Below are positions 26,554-36,100 of a DNA stretch of 64,000 nucleotides, piece after piece. Within the stretch, counting starts at the first letter, position 1, and every line of letters begins with the position of its first letter. This stretch comes from Draconibacterium halophilum (GTDB lineage Bacteria; Bacteroidota; Bacteroidia; Bacteroidales; Prolixibacteraceae). The notes below the pieces were generated by a model. It was not told the DNA's origin and ran no database searches. It saw only the letters and a program-made list of their open reading frames with translations. The translations under genes were made by a program, and so were the position numbers. The DNA is taken from contig NZ_CP048409.1 of assembly GCF_010448835.1 (NCBI RefSeq), positions 620,001-684,000 of the forward strand, in the 5' to 3' direction.

Positions 26554-26594
26554 TTCTTTGTAAAGTTTTGTGGAAAGGGGAGTTGCTGCTCCCC
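26549..26594 (-). repeat. Hairpin leader element, copy 2
   Basis: The second copy of the leader at 20217-20262, two mismatches in 46. It places a GGGGAG/CTCCCC hairpin about 20 bases before the lipoprotein ATG, with ACAAAACTTTACAAAGAA between hairpin and start codon. Confidence 0.7.
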
Positions 26595-27074
26595 GTTCCG
26601 GTTTATAAAACAAGTTGTGTAACCCGGTTCTTTTAAAGGGCTGGGTTACTTTTTGCCCTTGGTTTTATGTTGTTATAATTGTTTTCTATCCTTAAAGTAT
26701 ACACCAACCTCATTAGGTATAATCTAAAAATCAAACGTTGTAAACACCTCTGTGCTTTACACACTCCACCCTAAAATTTATGTCCCTCGTTAAAATTGTG
26801 TCGAAAAGCAGGGGCCTTCCTGAATCAACGTTACGAATATAAATCATTCTGTATTTTTATTGCGCAAAAAATATGTTAAAAAATTTATGGGGGGGGTAAT
26901 TTTTACTTCTTCTAAATAAATCCTTCTTTTTAGATTCATTTTAAAAACCAAGCCATTAGCTATCAAATTGCTATTAATCATTACTTTTGTAGGTTAAATG
27001 ATTATATTGGCATTGCCATATAAAAGAGACCAAAGATCGCGAGTCTAAACGTCTCTGTACTACTAATCTACAAG
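26595..27074. other. Non-coding stretch between lipoprotein pseudogene and ricT
   Basis: No gene is seen. It contains an AACCC/GGGTT palindrome at about 26620-26648, a run of eight G residues at 26889-26896, and near its right end the ricT promoter box. The remainder is AT-rich without repeats that I can detect. Confidence 0.6.
26982..26989 (+). promoter_or_regulatory. -7 promoter box for ricT-gldH
   Basis: TACTTTTG matches the Bacteroidota -7 consensus TAnnTTTG, 86 bases before the ricT start. No convincing -33 TTTG at the usual spacing is visible. Confidence 0.5.
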
Positions 27075-28343
27075 ATGAAAGAAGTAAATACCACAGATAG
27101 AGGGATTTGTCGAACGAAAGTTGGGAACTGCGGAAAACTGCAGGTAACCGACTGGCTTGGCGATGTTCAGCCTGCATACAAAGGCGAAGATATTGTTGAA
27201 ATACGTTTTAAAAATACCCGAAAAGATTACTACAAAAACGTAAATAATTTAAAGCTTAAAGTTGGCGAGTTGGTGGCCGTTGAAGGAAATCCGGGTCACG
27301 ATATTGGTATTATATCGCTAATGGGGGAGTTGGTGTTTGAGCAATTAAAACGCCACAAAGTAACCCTGAATAATGGCGAATACCGCAAAGTGTACCGACA
27401 CGCCAAAACAGTTGATATTGATAAGTGGAAAGAAGCCATTTCGCTGGAACATGAAACCATGATTCGGTCGCGGCAAATTGTAAAAGATCTTGGCCTAAAC
27501 ATGAAAATTGGTGATGTGGAATACCAGGGCGATAAAACCAAGGCGATTTTCTATTACCTGGCAGATGGACGTGTTGATTTTCGTGAGCTGATAAAAGTGC
27601 TGGCCGAAACTTTCCGCATCCGTATCGAAATGAAACAGATTGGTGCGCGCCAGGAAGCCGGTCGTATTGGTGGAATTGGTCCTTGCGGACGAACACTCTG
27701 TTGCTCCACGTGGATGAGTAATTTTGTATCGGTAACAACCAATGCTGCACGTCATCAGGAGATTTCGCTAAACCCGCAAAAACTGGCCGGACAATGTGGT
27801 AAATTAAAATGCTGCCTCAATTTTGAGGTAGATGCCTACATTGATGCACAAAGAGATTTCCCGCCAAACCATATTCCGCTTGAAACGGAACACATGACAT
27901 TCTCCTTTTTAAAAGCCGATATTTTTGGTGGCATGTATTGGTATGCACCACGTGGTAACGGACCAGGTACGTTGGTCGCTGTTCCGGTAAAACGGGTGAA
28001 AGAAGTGTTGCGATTAAACCGTAGCGGCAAAAAACCCGAAAAGCTGGTAGTTGAAAAATATGATGCCGGAGCTCAGAAAGACGACACATTCCATAATGTG
28101 GTGGGGCAGGAAGATCTGGATCGTTTTGACCGGGGAAAGAAAAAAATCCGTTCGAAAAAACGGAGTAACAGGCGTAATCCAAACCGGAATAGAAATCAAA
28201 ATCAGCCAAAATCACAGGGTCAACAGCAAGACAGCACGCAAAACAATAATCAGGAAGGTGGCCAAAGCCGTAGCTCGAAACAAAACCGCAGGCCGAAGCA
28301 AAATCGCCGATCTAATCAAAATCGTAACCAAAACCGTAATTAA
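27075..28343 (+). CDS. ricT: RicT/YaaT-like PSP1-domain protein
   Basis: The 422-residue product carries a PSP1 domain (about residues 25-260) with the cysteine motifs GPCGRTLCC and GQCGKLKCC. In the Bacillus Ric complex such cysteines take part in iron-sulfur binding, and the complex influences RNase Y-dependent RNA processing. The N-terminal CRTKVGNCGKLQV adds more cysteines. The last 70 residues are a low-complexity Asn/Gln/Arg tail (RNPNRNRNQNQPK and similar), a probable nucleic-acid-binding extension often seen in this phylum. gldH follows after 66 bp, an arrangement known from other gliding Bacteroidota. The role in this organism is inferred from family only. Confidence 0.9.
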   Translation: MKEVNTTDRGICRTKVGNCGKLQVTDWLGDVQPAYKGEDIVEIRFKNTRKDYYKNVNNLKLKVGELVAVEGNPGHDIGIISLMGELVFEQLKRHKVTLNNGEYRKVYRHAKTVDIDKWKEAISLEHETMIRSRQIVKDLGLNMKIGDVEYQGDKTKAIFYYLADGRVDFRELIKVLAETFRIRIEMKQIGARQEAGRIGGIGPCGRTLCCSTWMSNFVSVTTNAARHQEISLNPQKLAGQCGKLKCCLNFEVDAYIDAQRDFPPNHIPLETEHMTFSFLKADIFGGMYWYAPRGNGPGTLVAVPVKRVKEVLRLNRSGKKPEKLVVEKYDAGAQKDDTFHNVVGQEDLDRFDRGKKKIRSKKRSNRRNPNRNRNQNQPKSQGQQQDSTQNNNQEGGQSRSSKQNRRPKQNRRSNQNRNQNRN

Positions 28344-28409
28344 AGAAAACAACTTACGTATTATAACGTTTGATTTAGTAATCTTTTGAAGAATATTAGT
28401 TTAAGTAGA

Positions 28410-28880
28410 ATGAGTCGTTTTTTTCAAAGTATACTTTTTGTGGGAATTGTGGTGTTGCTGGCAGCTTGCGATTCGCAAAGCGTTTTCGATAAATATAAAC
28501 CAATAAATAAAGGCGTTTGGCACAAAGATTCGCTGGTGGTGTTTAATGTGCCGGTTACTGATACCCTACAAAATCATAATCTTTATATTAATGTTCGCAA
28601 CAGTGTAGATTACCGCTACAGCAACCTTTGGCTGTTTGTTACCATTGGGCAGCCCAATGGCCAGGCGGTTAAAGATACCTTCGAAATAGTGCTGGCCGAT
28701 CCGTCGGGGAAATGGCTGGGCGAAGGTTTTGGCGGATTAAAAAACCGAAAGGTAATTTACCGGCGAAATGTGTTTTTTCCGCTATCGGGCGATTACACGA
28801 TAAGCCTGCAACAGGGCATGCGAAACGATGAGCTAAAGGGAATTTCTGACGTGGGTGTACGGGTGGAAAAAGTCAAATAA
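28410..28880 (+). CDS. gldH: GldH, gliding-motility lipoprotein
   Basis: GldH is an outer-membrane or periplasmic lipoprotein required for gliding in Flavobacterium; its exact function is unknown. The 156-residue product has a lipoprotein signal ending VVLLAAC (cysteine near residue 20). It then has the family landmarks FDKYKPINKGVWHKDS, NVRNSVDYRYSNLWLFV, SGKWLGEGFGGLKNRKV and GDYTISLQQGMRNDELKGISDVGVRVE (in separate blocks). The ATG at 28410 is preferred to a TTG eight codons upstream because it directly precedes the signal sequence. It lies directly downstream of ricT with no terminator, so the two are probably co-transcribed. Confidence 0.93.
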   Translation: MSRFFQSILFVGIVVLLAACDSQSVFDKYKPINKGVWHKDSLVVFNVPVTDTLQNHNLYINVRNSVDYRYSNLWLFVTIGQPNGQAVKDTFEIVLADPSGKWLGEGFGGLKNRKVIYRRNVFFPLSGDYTISLQQGMRNDELKGISDVGVRVEKVK

Positions 28881-28924
28881 AAAATCAACAGAATTTATTA
28901 ATACAAGCAGTTTATTTTTGAAAA

Positions 28925-29665
28925 GTGGGAAAAGGAAAGCTGAAAAAGTTTGATGAAATGAAAAGCTTTGAACATGTTGTTCAGGCGCCGTTTCATAAGG
29001 TTGGCCACGATGATTTTCATTTAAAAGGAAAATGGGCGGCCGAATTTTTTAAAAACGATAATCCCATAATTTTGGAATTGGGATGTGGTAAAGGAGAGTA
29101 TACCGTTGAATTGGCGGCCTTAAATCCAACTATCAATTATATCGGTGTGGATATTAAAGGTGCTCGTTTGTGGAAAGGAGCAAAACAGGCTTACCAACGC
29201 GGGATGACAAATGTGGGGTTTTTGCGTACCAATATCGAACTGATTACGCAGTTTTTTGGTAAAGATGAAGTGGATGAGATATGGCTAACTTTTCCTGATC
29301 CGCAAATGCGAAAAGCCCGGAAACGCCTTACTTCAACAACATTTCTGAATAAATACCGGAATTTTTTGAAACCAGGCGGCGTGGTACATTTAAAAACCGA
29401 TAGCAATTTTCAGTATAACTACACGCTGGAAATGGCCAAGCTGAATAAGTTCGAAATATTGGCCGAAACCGATAATTTGTACGAATGGGAAGGTTTGACT
29501 GATATATTGCGTATTCGTACTTTTTACGAAAAGCAGTGGCTCGACCGCGGAATTCCCAGTAAATACGTGGCATTTATTCCACACGATGGCGAATACATTG
29601 AACCCGAAATAGATATTGAACGCGACGAGTATCGTAGTTTTGGGCGTAGTGCACGAGATTTGTAG
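28925..29665 (+). CDS. trmB: tRNA (guanine-N7-)-methyltransferase
   Basis: TrmB makes m7G46 in the variable loop of tRNAs using S-adenosylmethionine. The 246-residue product has the SAM motif ILELGCGKGEYTVELA, the acidic strand IGVDIKGARLWKG, and the catalytic-region motif LTFPDPQMRKARKRLT. HLKTDSNFQYNYTLE follows. A GTG start at 28925 gives MGKGKLKKFDEM, the normal beginning of Bacteroidota TrmB; the next ATG is eleven codons later. It is about 25 residues longer than E. coli TrmB in the region after the catalytic core (IPHDGEYIEPEIDIE). It may share the ricT-gldH transcript. Confidence 0.95.
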   Translation: MGKGKLKKFDEMKSFEHVVQAPFHKVGHDDFHLKGKWAAEFFKNDNPIILELGCGKGEYTVELAALNPTINYIGVDIKGARLWKGAKQAYQRGMTNVGFLRTNIELITQFFGKDEVDEIWLTFPDPQMRKARKRLTSTTFLNKYRNFLKPGGVVHLKTDSNFQYNYTLEMAKLNKFEILAETDNLYEWEGLTDILRIRTFYEKQWLDRGIPSKYVAFIPHDGEYIEPEIDIERDEYRSFGRSARDL

Positions 29666-29672
29666 ATAACCT

Positions 29673-29774
29673 GTTATTTCGAAGGAAGAATGATTGAGAA
29701 TTGAAAATCAACGGAGTTAAATCTGTGACTACAGTGAATAATTGTAACAGATTTCTCACTACGTTCGAAATGAC
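29673..29774. repeat. Dispersed inverted-repeat element, copy 1
   Basis: The ends GTTATTTCGAA and TTCGAAATGAC are complementary at 10 of 11 positions, and the interior contains TGAGAA and TTTCTCACT arms. The left end resembles the element at 38702 (GTCATTTCGA, then a GAGAAATCTG arm). It lies 13 bp before the alkyltransferase-like gene. Confidence 0.65.
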
Positions 29775-29787
29775 AAAAGACTAAACA

Positions 29788-30114
29788 GTGAGTGATTTTT
29801 TTAACCAGGTATACGAAGTAGTAAAGCAAATCCCGCCGGGACGAGTGACATCGTATGGTGCAATAGCCGCCTGTTTAGGATCGCCGGGAGCCGCACGAAT
29901 GGTGGGCTGGGCAATGAATGCCAGTCATTCGTACCACGAGTTTGTTCCGGCTCATCGGGTAGTAAACCGCAACGGACTGTTAACCGGGAAACATCATTTC
30001 GATAATCCAAATGCCATGCAGGAGCTGCTTGAAGCCGAAGGCCTGAAGCTTGATGGCGACAAAATCCTTGACTTCAAAGAAAAGTTCTGGGATCCGGGGA
30101 AAGGGTTGGGATAG
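29788..30114 (+). CDS. Alkyltransferase-like (ATL) DNA-damage protein
   Basis: The 108-residue product has the DNA-binding domain of O6-methylguanine methyltransferases: IPPGRVTSYGAIAACLG with Tyr23 and the arginine finger in GAARMVGWAM (Arg37). The acceptor motif PCHR is PAHR here, with Ala55 in place of the reactive cysteine. It therefore cannot accept alkyl groups. Known ATL proteins bind O6-alkylguanine and hand the lesion to nucleotide excision repair; E. coli has Trp at this position, so Ala is a variant. A GTG at 29788 is the start. No repair neighbour is present. Confidence 0.9.
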   Translation: MSDFFNQVYEVVKQIPPGRVTSYGAIAACLGSPGAARMVGWAMNASHSYHEFVPAHRVVNRNGLLTGKHHFDNPNAMQELLEAEGLKLDGDKILDFKEKFWDPGKGLG

Positions 30115-30238
30115 AGTTAAGTTTGTATCAAACAAGTGTTCCCAAACATGTAAGCCGAAAGATATTGTTCTTTCTAATATTTATAATATTGTAGATGCAA
30201 TGAATAATATTAATAAATATGTAGAACTAAGCGCCGCT

Positions 30239-30919
30239 ATGTGTAAATTCTATATCATTCTATTTGTACTACTTTTCTCCGCATGCGATAAAGATCAGTT
30301 TGAAACCAACAAGGGGACATTTACCGATGATCGAGATGGACATGAATATAAGTGGGTTAAAATAGGCGATCAAATTTGGATGGCCGAAAACCTGGCTTAT
30401 GTCCCTTATGTTTGCAGCCCCAATTCTGGTTGTGGTATTTATGTGTACAGTTATTCAGGAGAAGGGGCATATGGTAAAAATTATACAAATTATGGTGTTC
30501 TTTACGATTGGCATACCGCACAGGAAGTTTGTCCAAAAGGTTGGCATTTGGCCACAGATGAAGAATGGATGACACTGGAACTTTTTTTAGGAATGGAATT
30601 TAACGATTTGGATCATCCGAATGGCAAAGGAGACGAAGTGAATATTGGAGGAAAACTAAAGGATGCTGATTCCGGACATTGGGATGAACCCAATATGGGA
30701 GCAACAAATGAAACAGGCTTTTCTGCTCTTCCCGGTGGATATTTAAATAAGTACGACAATAGATTTTATGGTTTAAATCGTGTTGCTGCATTTTGGACTG
30801 CTTCAGAAGATGAATATTACAGAGCAATGAATAGAAAATATTCGTTTCATTACAATGGTAGAGAGCGGGAAAGTGTCTTGAAAGAACATGGCTATTCAGT
30901 ACGATGCATCAAAGATTAA
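30239..30919 (+). CDS. FISUMP-domain lipoprotein 1
   Basis: The 226-residue product has a short lipoprotein signal (MCKFYIILFVLLFSAC) and one Fibrobacter succinogenes major paralogous domain. That domain is recognised from DGHEYKWVKIGDQIWMAENL, VCPKGWHLATDEEWMTLE, NETGFSALPGGY, FWTASE and the ending GYSVRCIKD. The fold is related to formylglycine-generating enzyme but lacks catalytic residues; function is unknown, probably surface-located. I start at 30239 because it begins the signal. Starts at 30050 or 30200 would overlap or follow the preceding gene without a signal. It is followed one base later by a paralogue. Confidence 0.8.
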   Translation: MCKFYIILFVLLFSACDKDQFETNKGTFTDDRDGHEYKWVKIGDQIWMAENLAYVPYVCSPNSGCGIYVYSYSGEGAYGKNYTNYGVLYDWHTAQEVCPKGWHLATDEEWMTLELFLGMEFNDLDHPNGKGDEVNIGGKLKDADSGHWDEPNMGATNETGFSALPGGYLNKYDNRFYGLNRVAAFWTASEDEYYRAMNRKYSFHYNGRERESVLKEHGYSVRCIKD

Positions 30920-30920
30920 G

Positions 30921-31658
30921 ATGAATAAGAAAAATATCATATACTGTTTATTTGGAATTCTTCTCATTTTAATATCCTGTAATAAGGACGAGATTGAGAT
31001 AGAATCGGGAGTATTTATAGATGCTCGGGACAATCAAAGCTACAATTGGGTAAAAATCGGCGAACAAATCTGGATGGCCGAAAATTTCGCTTATGCTCCT
31101 GAATTATTAGACGACACAATAAACAGTGGTGTTTGGCTGGCAAAATTGAGTTTGTTTTCCAGTTCTGATACCGGATTCTACGATAGACAGTTTATAAAGG
31201 AAACAAGAGGATGTCTTTACAGTTGGGAGAAAGCCATGGAATTATGTCCTGATGGTTGGCATCTTCCAACAGATGAAGAATGGATGGAGCTTGAAACGTT
31301 TTTGGGAATGAACAGTGAGGAATTAAATCAGGAAGGAGAGCGGGGAGTTGATGAGAACGTTGGCGGCAAATTAAAAGAAACTGGTACTACTTTTTGGGAT
31401 CCTCCTAACATGGGAGGGACAAATGAGTCTGGGTTTACAGCTCGTCCCAGCGGTCATCATAATTATTTTGCGTATTACCCCGACGCTACTTTTAAATTTT
31501 ATGATGACTATTTTGATGAAGTTGCCTTTTATTGGACTGCAACAGGTGAAAATGAAAATGCAGTTATTCGATACCTACGGGATTCCAGATATGGAATCTA
31601 CCGACGAAAATTCATGAAGACTTTTGGCTATTCGGTCAGATACGTAAAGAATAATTAG
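30921..31658 (+). CDS. FISUMP-domain lipoprotein 2
   Basis: The 245-residue paralogue of the preceding gene has a lipoprotein signal (IIYCLFGILLILISC). The shared landmarks are YNWVKIGEQIWMAENFAY, LCPDGWHLPTDEEWMELETFLG, GGTNESGFTARPSG, FYWTATGE and GYSVRYVKNN. Insertions of about 20 residues (LAKLSLFSSSDTGFYDRQ) distinguish it. The ATG at 30921 follows the upstream stop by one base, so the pair is co-translated and probably arose by tandem duplication. The C-terminal cysteine that ends the domain in copy 1 (RCIK) is tyrosine here. Function is unknown. Confidence 0.83.
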   Translation: MNKKNIIYCLFGILLILISCNKDEIEIESGVFIDARDNQSYNWVKIGEQIWMAENFAYAPELLDDTINSGVWLAKLSLFSSSDTGFYDRQFIKETRGCLYSWEKAMELCPDGWHLPTDEEWMELETFLGMNSEELNQEGERGVDENVGGKLKETGTTFWDPPNMGGTNESGFTARPSGHHNYFAYYPDATFKFYDDYFDEVAFYWTATGENENAVIRYLRDSRYGIYRRKFMKTFGYSVRYVKNN

Positions 31659-31744
31659 CTGTATGCTTTTATCATGCGAACAAATGTTCGTATAGATTTC
31701 CCAAAACAATTCACCCTCCCGAATGTTTTTATAATTGCAATTAT

Positions 31745-31752
31745 TACTTTTG
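31745..31752 (+). promoter_or_regulatory. -7 promoter box for the Mrp/ApbC gene
   Basis: TACTTTTG fits the Bacteroidota TAnnTTTG consensus, 42 bases before the ATG. Confidence 0.5.
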
Positions 31753-31794
31753 CACACAAATAATCAGTATTAAACAGACAATAATCAATTGAAT

Positions 31795-32910
31795 ATGGCT
31801 GAAAGTCAAAGAAAATTAATTGTCCCGAAAGATGTAACCGACGCCTTGCGTACAGTAAAATATCCGGGAAGCGAAGAAGATGTGGTGCAACTGGAAATGC
31901 CGCAGGAAATCCGCATTGCCGGTCAACGCGTAAGTTTTTCGCTGGTTTTTCAGAAAAGCAACGATCCAAATATTGAAGCACTTGTATTGGCATGCGAAGA
32001 AGCCATAAAAAAATACCTGGGTGAGCAGGTTGAAATTGAAGACAATATTGCGGTGAAATTTATTCACGATATGGAGCGCCCCGTTTTGCCCAACGTTAAA
32101 AACATTGTGGCCATTGCATCGGGTAAAGGTGGAGTTGGAAAATCGACTGTTGCCGTTAATACCGCTGTTGCATTAGCCAAATCGGGAGCAAAAGTTGGTT
32201 TGTTAGATGCCGATATTTTTGGCCCCTCAATACCAAAAATGTTTGGTGTTGAAGGCGAACGTCCGGCAGGTGTAAAAATTGGCGATCGCGAAATGATCAA
32301 CCCATTGGAAAAATACGGTGTAAAGTTTCTTTCGGTAGGCTTTTTTGTTGATACCGACAGTGCCATTATCTGGCGCGGACCAATGGCATCGAACGCCTTG
32401 AAACAATTGATCTCGGAAGGAAACTGGGGCGACCTGGATTATTTACTGATCGACCTGCCTCCGGGCACCAGCGATATTCACCTGACTTTGGTACAAAGTG
32501 TTCCGGTAACCGGAGCAGTTATAGTTACCACTCCTCAGGATGTGGCTTTGGCCGATGTGGTGCGCGGAACAAGCATGTTCCAAAGTAAATCGGTTGATGT
32601 GCCGGTATTGGGTTTGGTAGAAAACATGGCCTGGTTTACACCGGAAGAACTACCTGAAAATAAATATTATATTTTTGGAAAAGAAGGTGGTAAAAGACTA
32701 GCCGATAAACTCGGCTTGCCTTTGTTGGGGCAAATTCCAATCGTTCAGAGCATTCGCGAGGGTGGCGATGAAGGAACTCCGGTAGCTGCCAATGGCGATA
32801 CAATTACCGGGCAGGCTTTTGCCGAAGTAGCCGATAAAGTAAAGCACCGGGTTCATTTGCGCAACATTCAGATGGCGCCAACCAAAAAGGTGAAAATATC
32901 CCGAAAATAG
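31795..32910 (+). CDS. Mrp/ApbC-type P-loop ATPase, Fe-S cluster carrier family
   Basis: The 371-residue product has an N-terminal DUF59/MIP18-like domain (residues 1-90) and a ParA/MinD-like ATPase with IASGKGGVGKSTVAVN (deviant Walker A), GLLDADIFGPSIPKMFG and LLIDLPPGTSDIHLTL. Mrp/ApbC/Nbp35 proteins bind and transfer Fe-S clusters to apoproteins, usually using a CxxC near the C-terminus. Here the matching segment reads NMAWFTPEELPENKYYIFG and has no cysteines. Cluster handling therefore would differ or depend on partners. The ATG at 31795 replaces a TTG six bases upstream. The gene is monocistronic, with a strong terminator. Confidence 0.9.
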   Translation: MAESQRKLIVPKDVTDALRTVKYPGSEEDVVQLEMPQEIRIAGQRVSFSLVFQKSNDPNIEALVLACEEAIKKYLGEQVEIEDNIAVKFIHDMERPVLPNVKNIVAIASGKGGVGKSTVAVNTAVALAKSGAKVGLLDADIFGPSIPKMFGVEGERPAGVKIGDREMINPLEKYGVKFLSVGFFVDTDSAIIWRGPMASNALKQLISEGNWGDLDYLLIDLPPGTSDIHLTLVQSVPVTGAVIVTTPQDVALADVVRGTSMFQSKSVDVPVLGLVENMAWFTPEELPENKYYIFGKEGGKRLADKLGLPLLGQIPIVQSIREGGDEGTPVAANGDTITGQAFAEVADKVKHRVHLRNIQMAPTKKVKISRK

Positions 32911-32912
32911 AA

Positions 32913-32957
32913 CCAAAAAAGTAGAGATGTACCTTTGTGCATCTCTACTTTTTTTGG
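32913..32957 (+). terminator. Strong rho-independent terminator
   Basis: GTAGAGATG pairs with CATCTCTAC across a 10-base loop, extended by an A tract against seven T residues. It directly follows the Mrp/ApbC gene. Confidence 0.92.
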
Positions 32958-33005
32958 TCCTCAATCCCTAAAAATATATTATTCCTGCCTGGCGATAATT
33001 AATTC

Positions 33006-33034
33006 TTTTGCACATTCATTTTTTCTTATTTTTG
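33006..33034 (+). promoter_or_regulatory. Promoter of the PorW/SprE gene
   Basis: TATTTTTG at 33027-33034 fits TAnnTTTG, and a TTTTG lies 16 bases upstream (33006-33010), slightly closer than the usual 19. The start codon is 88 bases downstream, leaving room for a leader. Confidence 0.5.
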
Positions 33035-33121
33035 CAGCGTTTATAAAATGCAATAATTCAGTATTCACAGGCAATAATCTTGTGATTCCTGAGTTTATTC
33101 AATGAGTTAACAAAAAACTGT

Positions 33122-36100
33122 TTGAAGAAACGACTTTTACATACTATATTTCTGTTCTTATTGGTTTCGATTTTTGCCGGCTGTTCCACTGAAAAAAACA
33201 CCCGCGCATCACGAACTTTCCATAATGTTACTTCGCGTTACAATGTTTATTTTAATGCCAACGAGGCAGTAAAAGAAGGCGTTGCAACCATTGAAGAGCG
33301 CATTGAAGACGACTTTACCCGAATTTTGCCCATCTACAAAGAAAGCGATCCGTCGGCTACGCGTTTGGTAAAATCAGATATGGATTACGCTGTTGTAAAA
33401 TGTTCGAAACTGATAGAGATTCATTCCATTACAAAAAAACCGAAACGTAAAAAGGGTGGTGGTTCGCGTAAATACCAGGAATTTGCCAGTCAGGAAGAGT
33501 TTAATAAGTGGATTGACGACAGTTACCTGCTAATGGGGAAAGCCTATTTCTACCAACATAATTTTTATGCTGCTATCGATAATTTCTCGTATGTGGTTCG
33601 TAAATACCCCGACAATGAAACTGCCGATGAGGCACAGGTATGGCTGGTCCGTGCTTATACCGAGTTGGAACGATACATTGAAGCCAACGAAGTAATTCAG
33701 GCCATTCAGGCCTATGATGATTTTCCGAAAAGTTTGGAGCGTGATTTTGCCATCGCCACTGCGTTCTACTATAAAAAGCAATTTGAATATGACAATGCCA
33801 TTCGCTTGCTCGATATTGCTATTGACAAAACATTTTGGAAAAAGGATAAAGCCCGCTTGCAATACATTGTGGCTCAGCTCTACCGGGAACTTGGCCAGAA
33901 TGAGGCCGCAGCGACAGCCTTTAAAAAGGTAACCAAAATGAATCCTGATTACACCATGGCCTTTAATGCAATGATAAATGCTGCAGGTGTATTTTCGGGC
34001 GAAGGAAATATTGAAGATCTGAAAAAGCAGTTAAATAAAATGCTGCGCGACAAAAAGAATGTCGATTTTCGCGACCAGATCTATTATGCTTTAGGTAATA
34101 TCTTTTTCCGCGAAGGAAACAGCGATGTTGCTAAAGATAATTACAAACAATCGGTAGCAAGCAGCTTTAAAAATCAGTACCAACGGGCGCTGTCGTCGAT
34201 AACACTGGCCGATATTTATTTTGAAGATTTGAATTACCGTGGTGCGCAGTCGTATTACGATAGTGCGATGATCATTATCGACGAAACGTACCCAAATTAC
34301 GAAAATGTGTCGGCACGTTATAAAAGTTTAAGCAGTTTGGTTGATAACATCCTTACCGTTGAACGTGAAGATAGTTTGCAACGAGTGGCACAAATGCCCG
34401 ATGTAGAGCGAGAAGCACTTATTGCCAGTTTGATGAAAGCCGAGCAGGAACGTCAACGAAACATGGAAAACCTGTCGATGCAAGGTGCACGCAGTCAAGG
34501 CTACTATCGCTCAAACCGTTACCGAATGGGAATGGGAAATTCGGGTGGCGGTGGCTGGTATTTTTACAATCCGCAAACCGTAACCTATGGGCGGGTGACT
34601 TTTCAGCAACAATGGGGACGACGAACACTGGAAGACGACTGGCGCCGTTCGAACAAGAATACCATGTCGATGGAAGAAGGCGAGGAAATGGCAGAAGCAG
34701 AGGAAGAAGAACAGCGCATACAGGATCCGTTGAAAAAAGAATTCTATACGCAGGACTTGCCATTAACCGACTCGCTGATGACGGTGTCGCACGAGCGAAT
34801 TCGCGATGCACTGTATAATGCCGGAAAAATATTCAAATCAGAATTTGAAGATTATGAACGTTCAGCCGAGGCTTTTGAGGAGCTGATAGAACGTTATCCA
34901 AACAATATTTACTTGCTGTCGGCCTATTTCGATTTATACGATTTGTACGAATTAATGGGCGATATTGCAAAATCAAATTATTACCGTAATCTCATTATTT
35001 CAGATTATCCGAACAGTAAGTTTGCACAGTTTCTGCAAAATCCAAATTTCTTTGTCGAGATGGCAGCCAAAACGGATAGCCTGAACCGCTTGTATCAGGA
35101 GACTTTCAGAAATTACAAACTGGGAAGGTATCAGAATGTAATGTCGCTTACCGGGCAAATGAAAAACATGGAACCGGACAGTGTGATTGTTCCAAAAATT
35201 GATTTTATGCAAATGGTGGCCGACGGAGTTTTAACCGATGTTCACAATTTTGAAGCCCTGCTAAAAGGCTACTTGGCACAATATCCGGCAAAAGAACCTT
35301 CGCCGCTGGCACAGGAAATACTTACGCTTATTCAGGACAGTACGCTCACCGACTACCAGAAACTGGTGGAAATGGGTTACATCAGCGAAGAGATTCAAAA
35401 TGAAGAATTGTTGCCCGAAAACTTTATGGCTGATGACGAGTTTGGTGGGAAGTTCAGTTACGACGAAGATCTGTTGCATTACTTTGTAATTGCTTATCCA
35501 CGCGAAGATGAGGATGATATTGATTTGAATCGCCTAAAGTTTGACATTGCCAATTATAACATCGATCATTACACAAAAATTGATTACGATATTGAAACAG
35601 AATACCTCGATGACAAACTGGCTTTTGTGCTGGTGCGCTCAATGACCAACAAAGAGAATGCACTGATTTATCATGGAGCGATTATCCGAAAAGCTTCTGT
35701 TTTCAAAACCTTACAGGGCATTGATTACATGAACTTTGTAATATCGTCGACTAATTACCGCGCGGTTATGCAAGAACGTTCAACGGCCGATTATATGAAG
35801 TTCTTTGTGAAAAATTACAGCCGTTTTATCCGCTCAAATTTCTCTGACGACGAAATGGATATTTCGCCTGAAGAGCTAATGGCGCGTGCCGAAGCAGAAG
35901 ATAATGCGCTGAAAGAACGAGGGACTTTCGTAACGGTAAAATCCGGGCCGCAAGGATTGTATAATACCACCGTTGATACCACCCAGAATTTTGTGATTGC
36001 TGTTAAAGACAAAGGTCTTTCGCTGCGACCGTTAATGCGAGGATTTGCTGACTTTAACCGCGACGAGTTCCGGTCATGGAATCTGGCGCTACAAGTAAAA

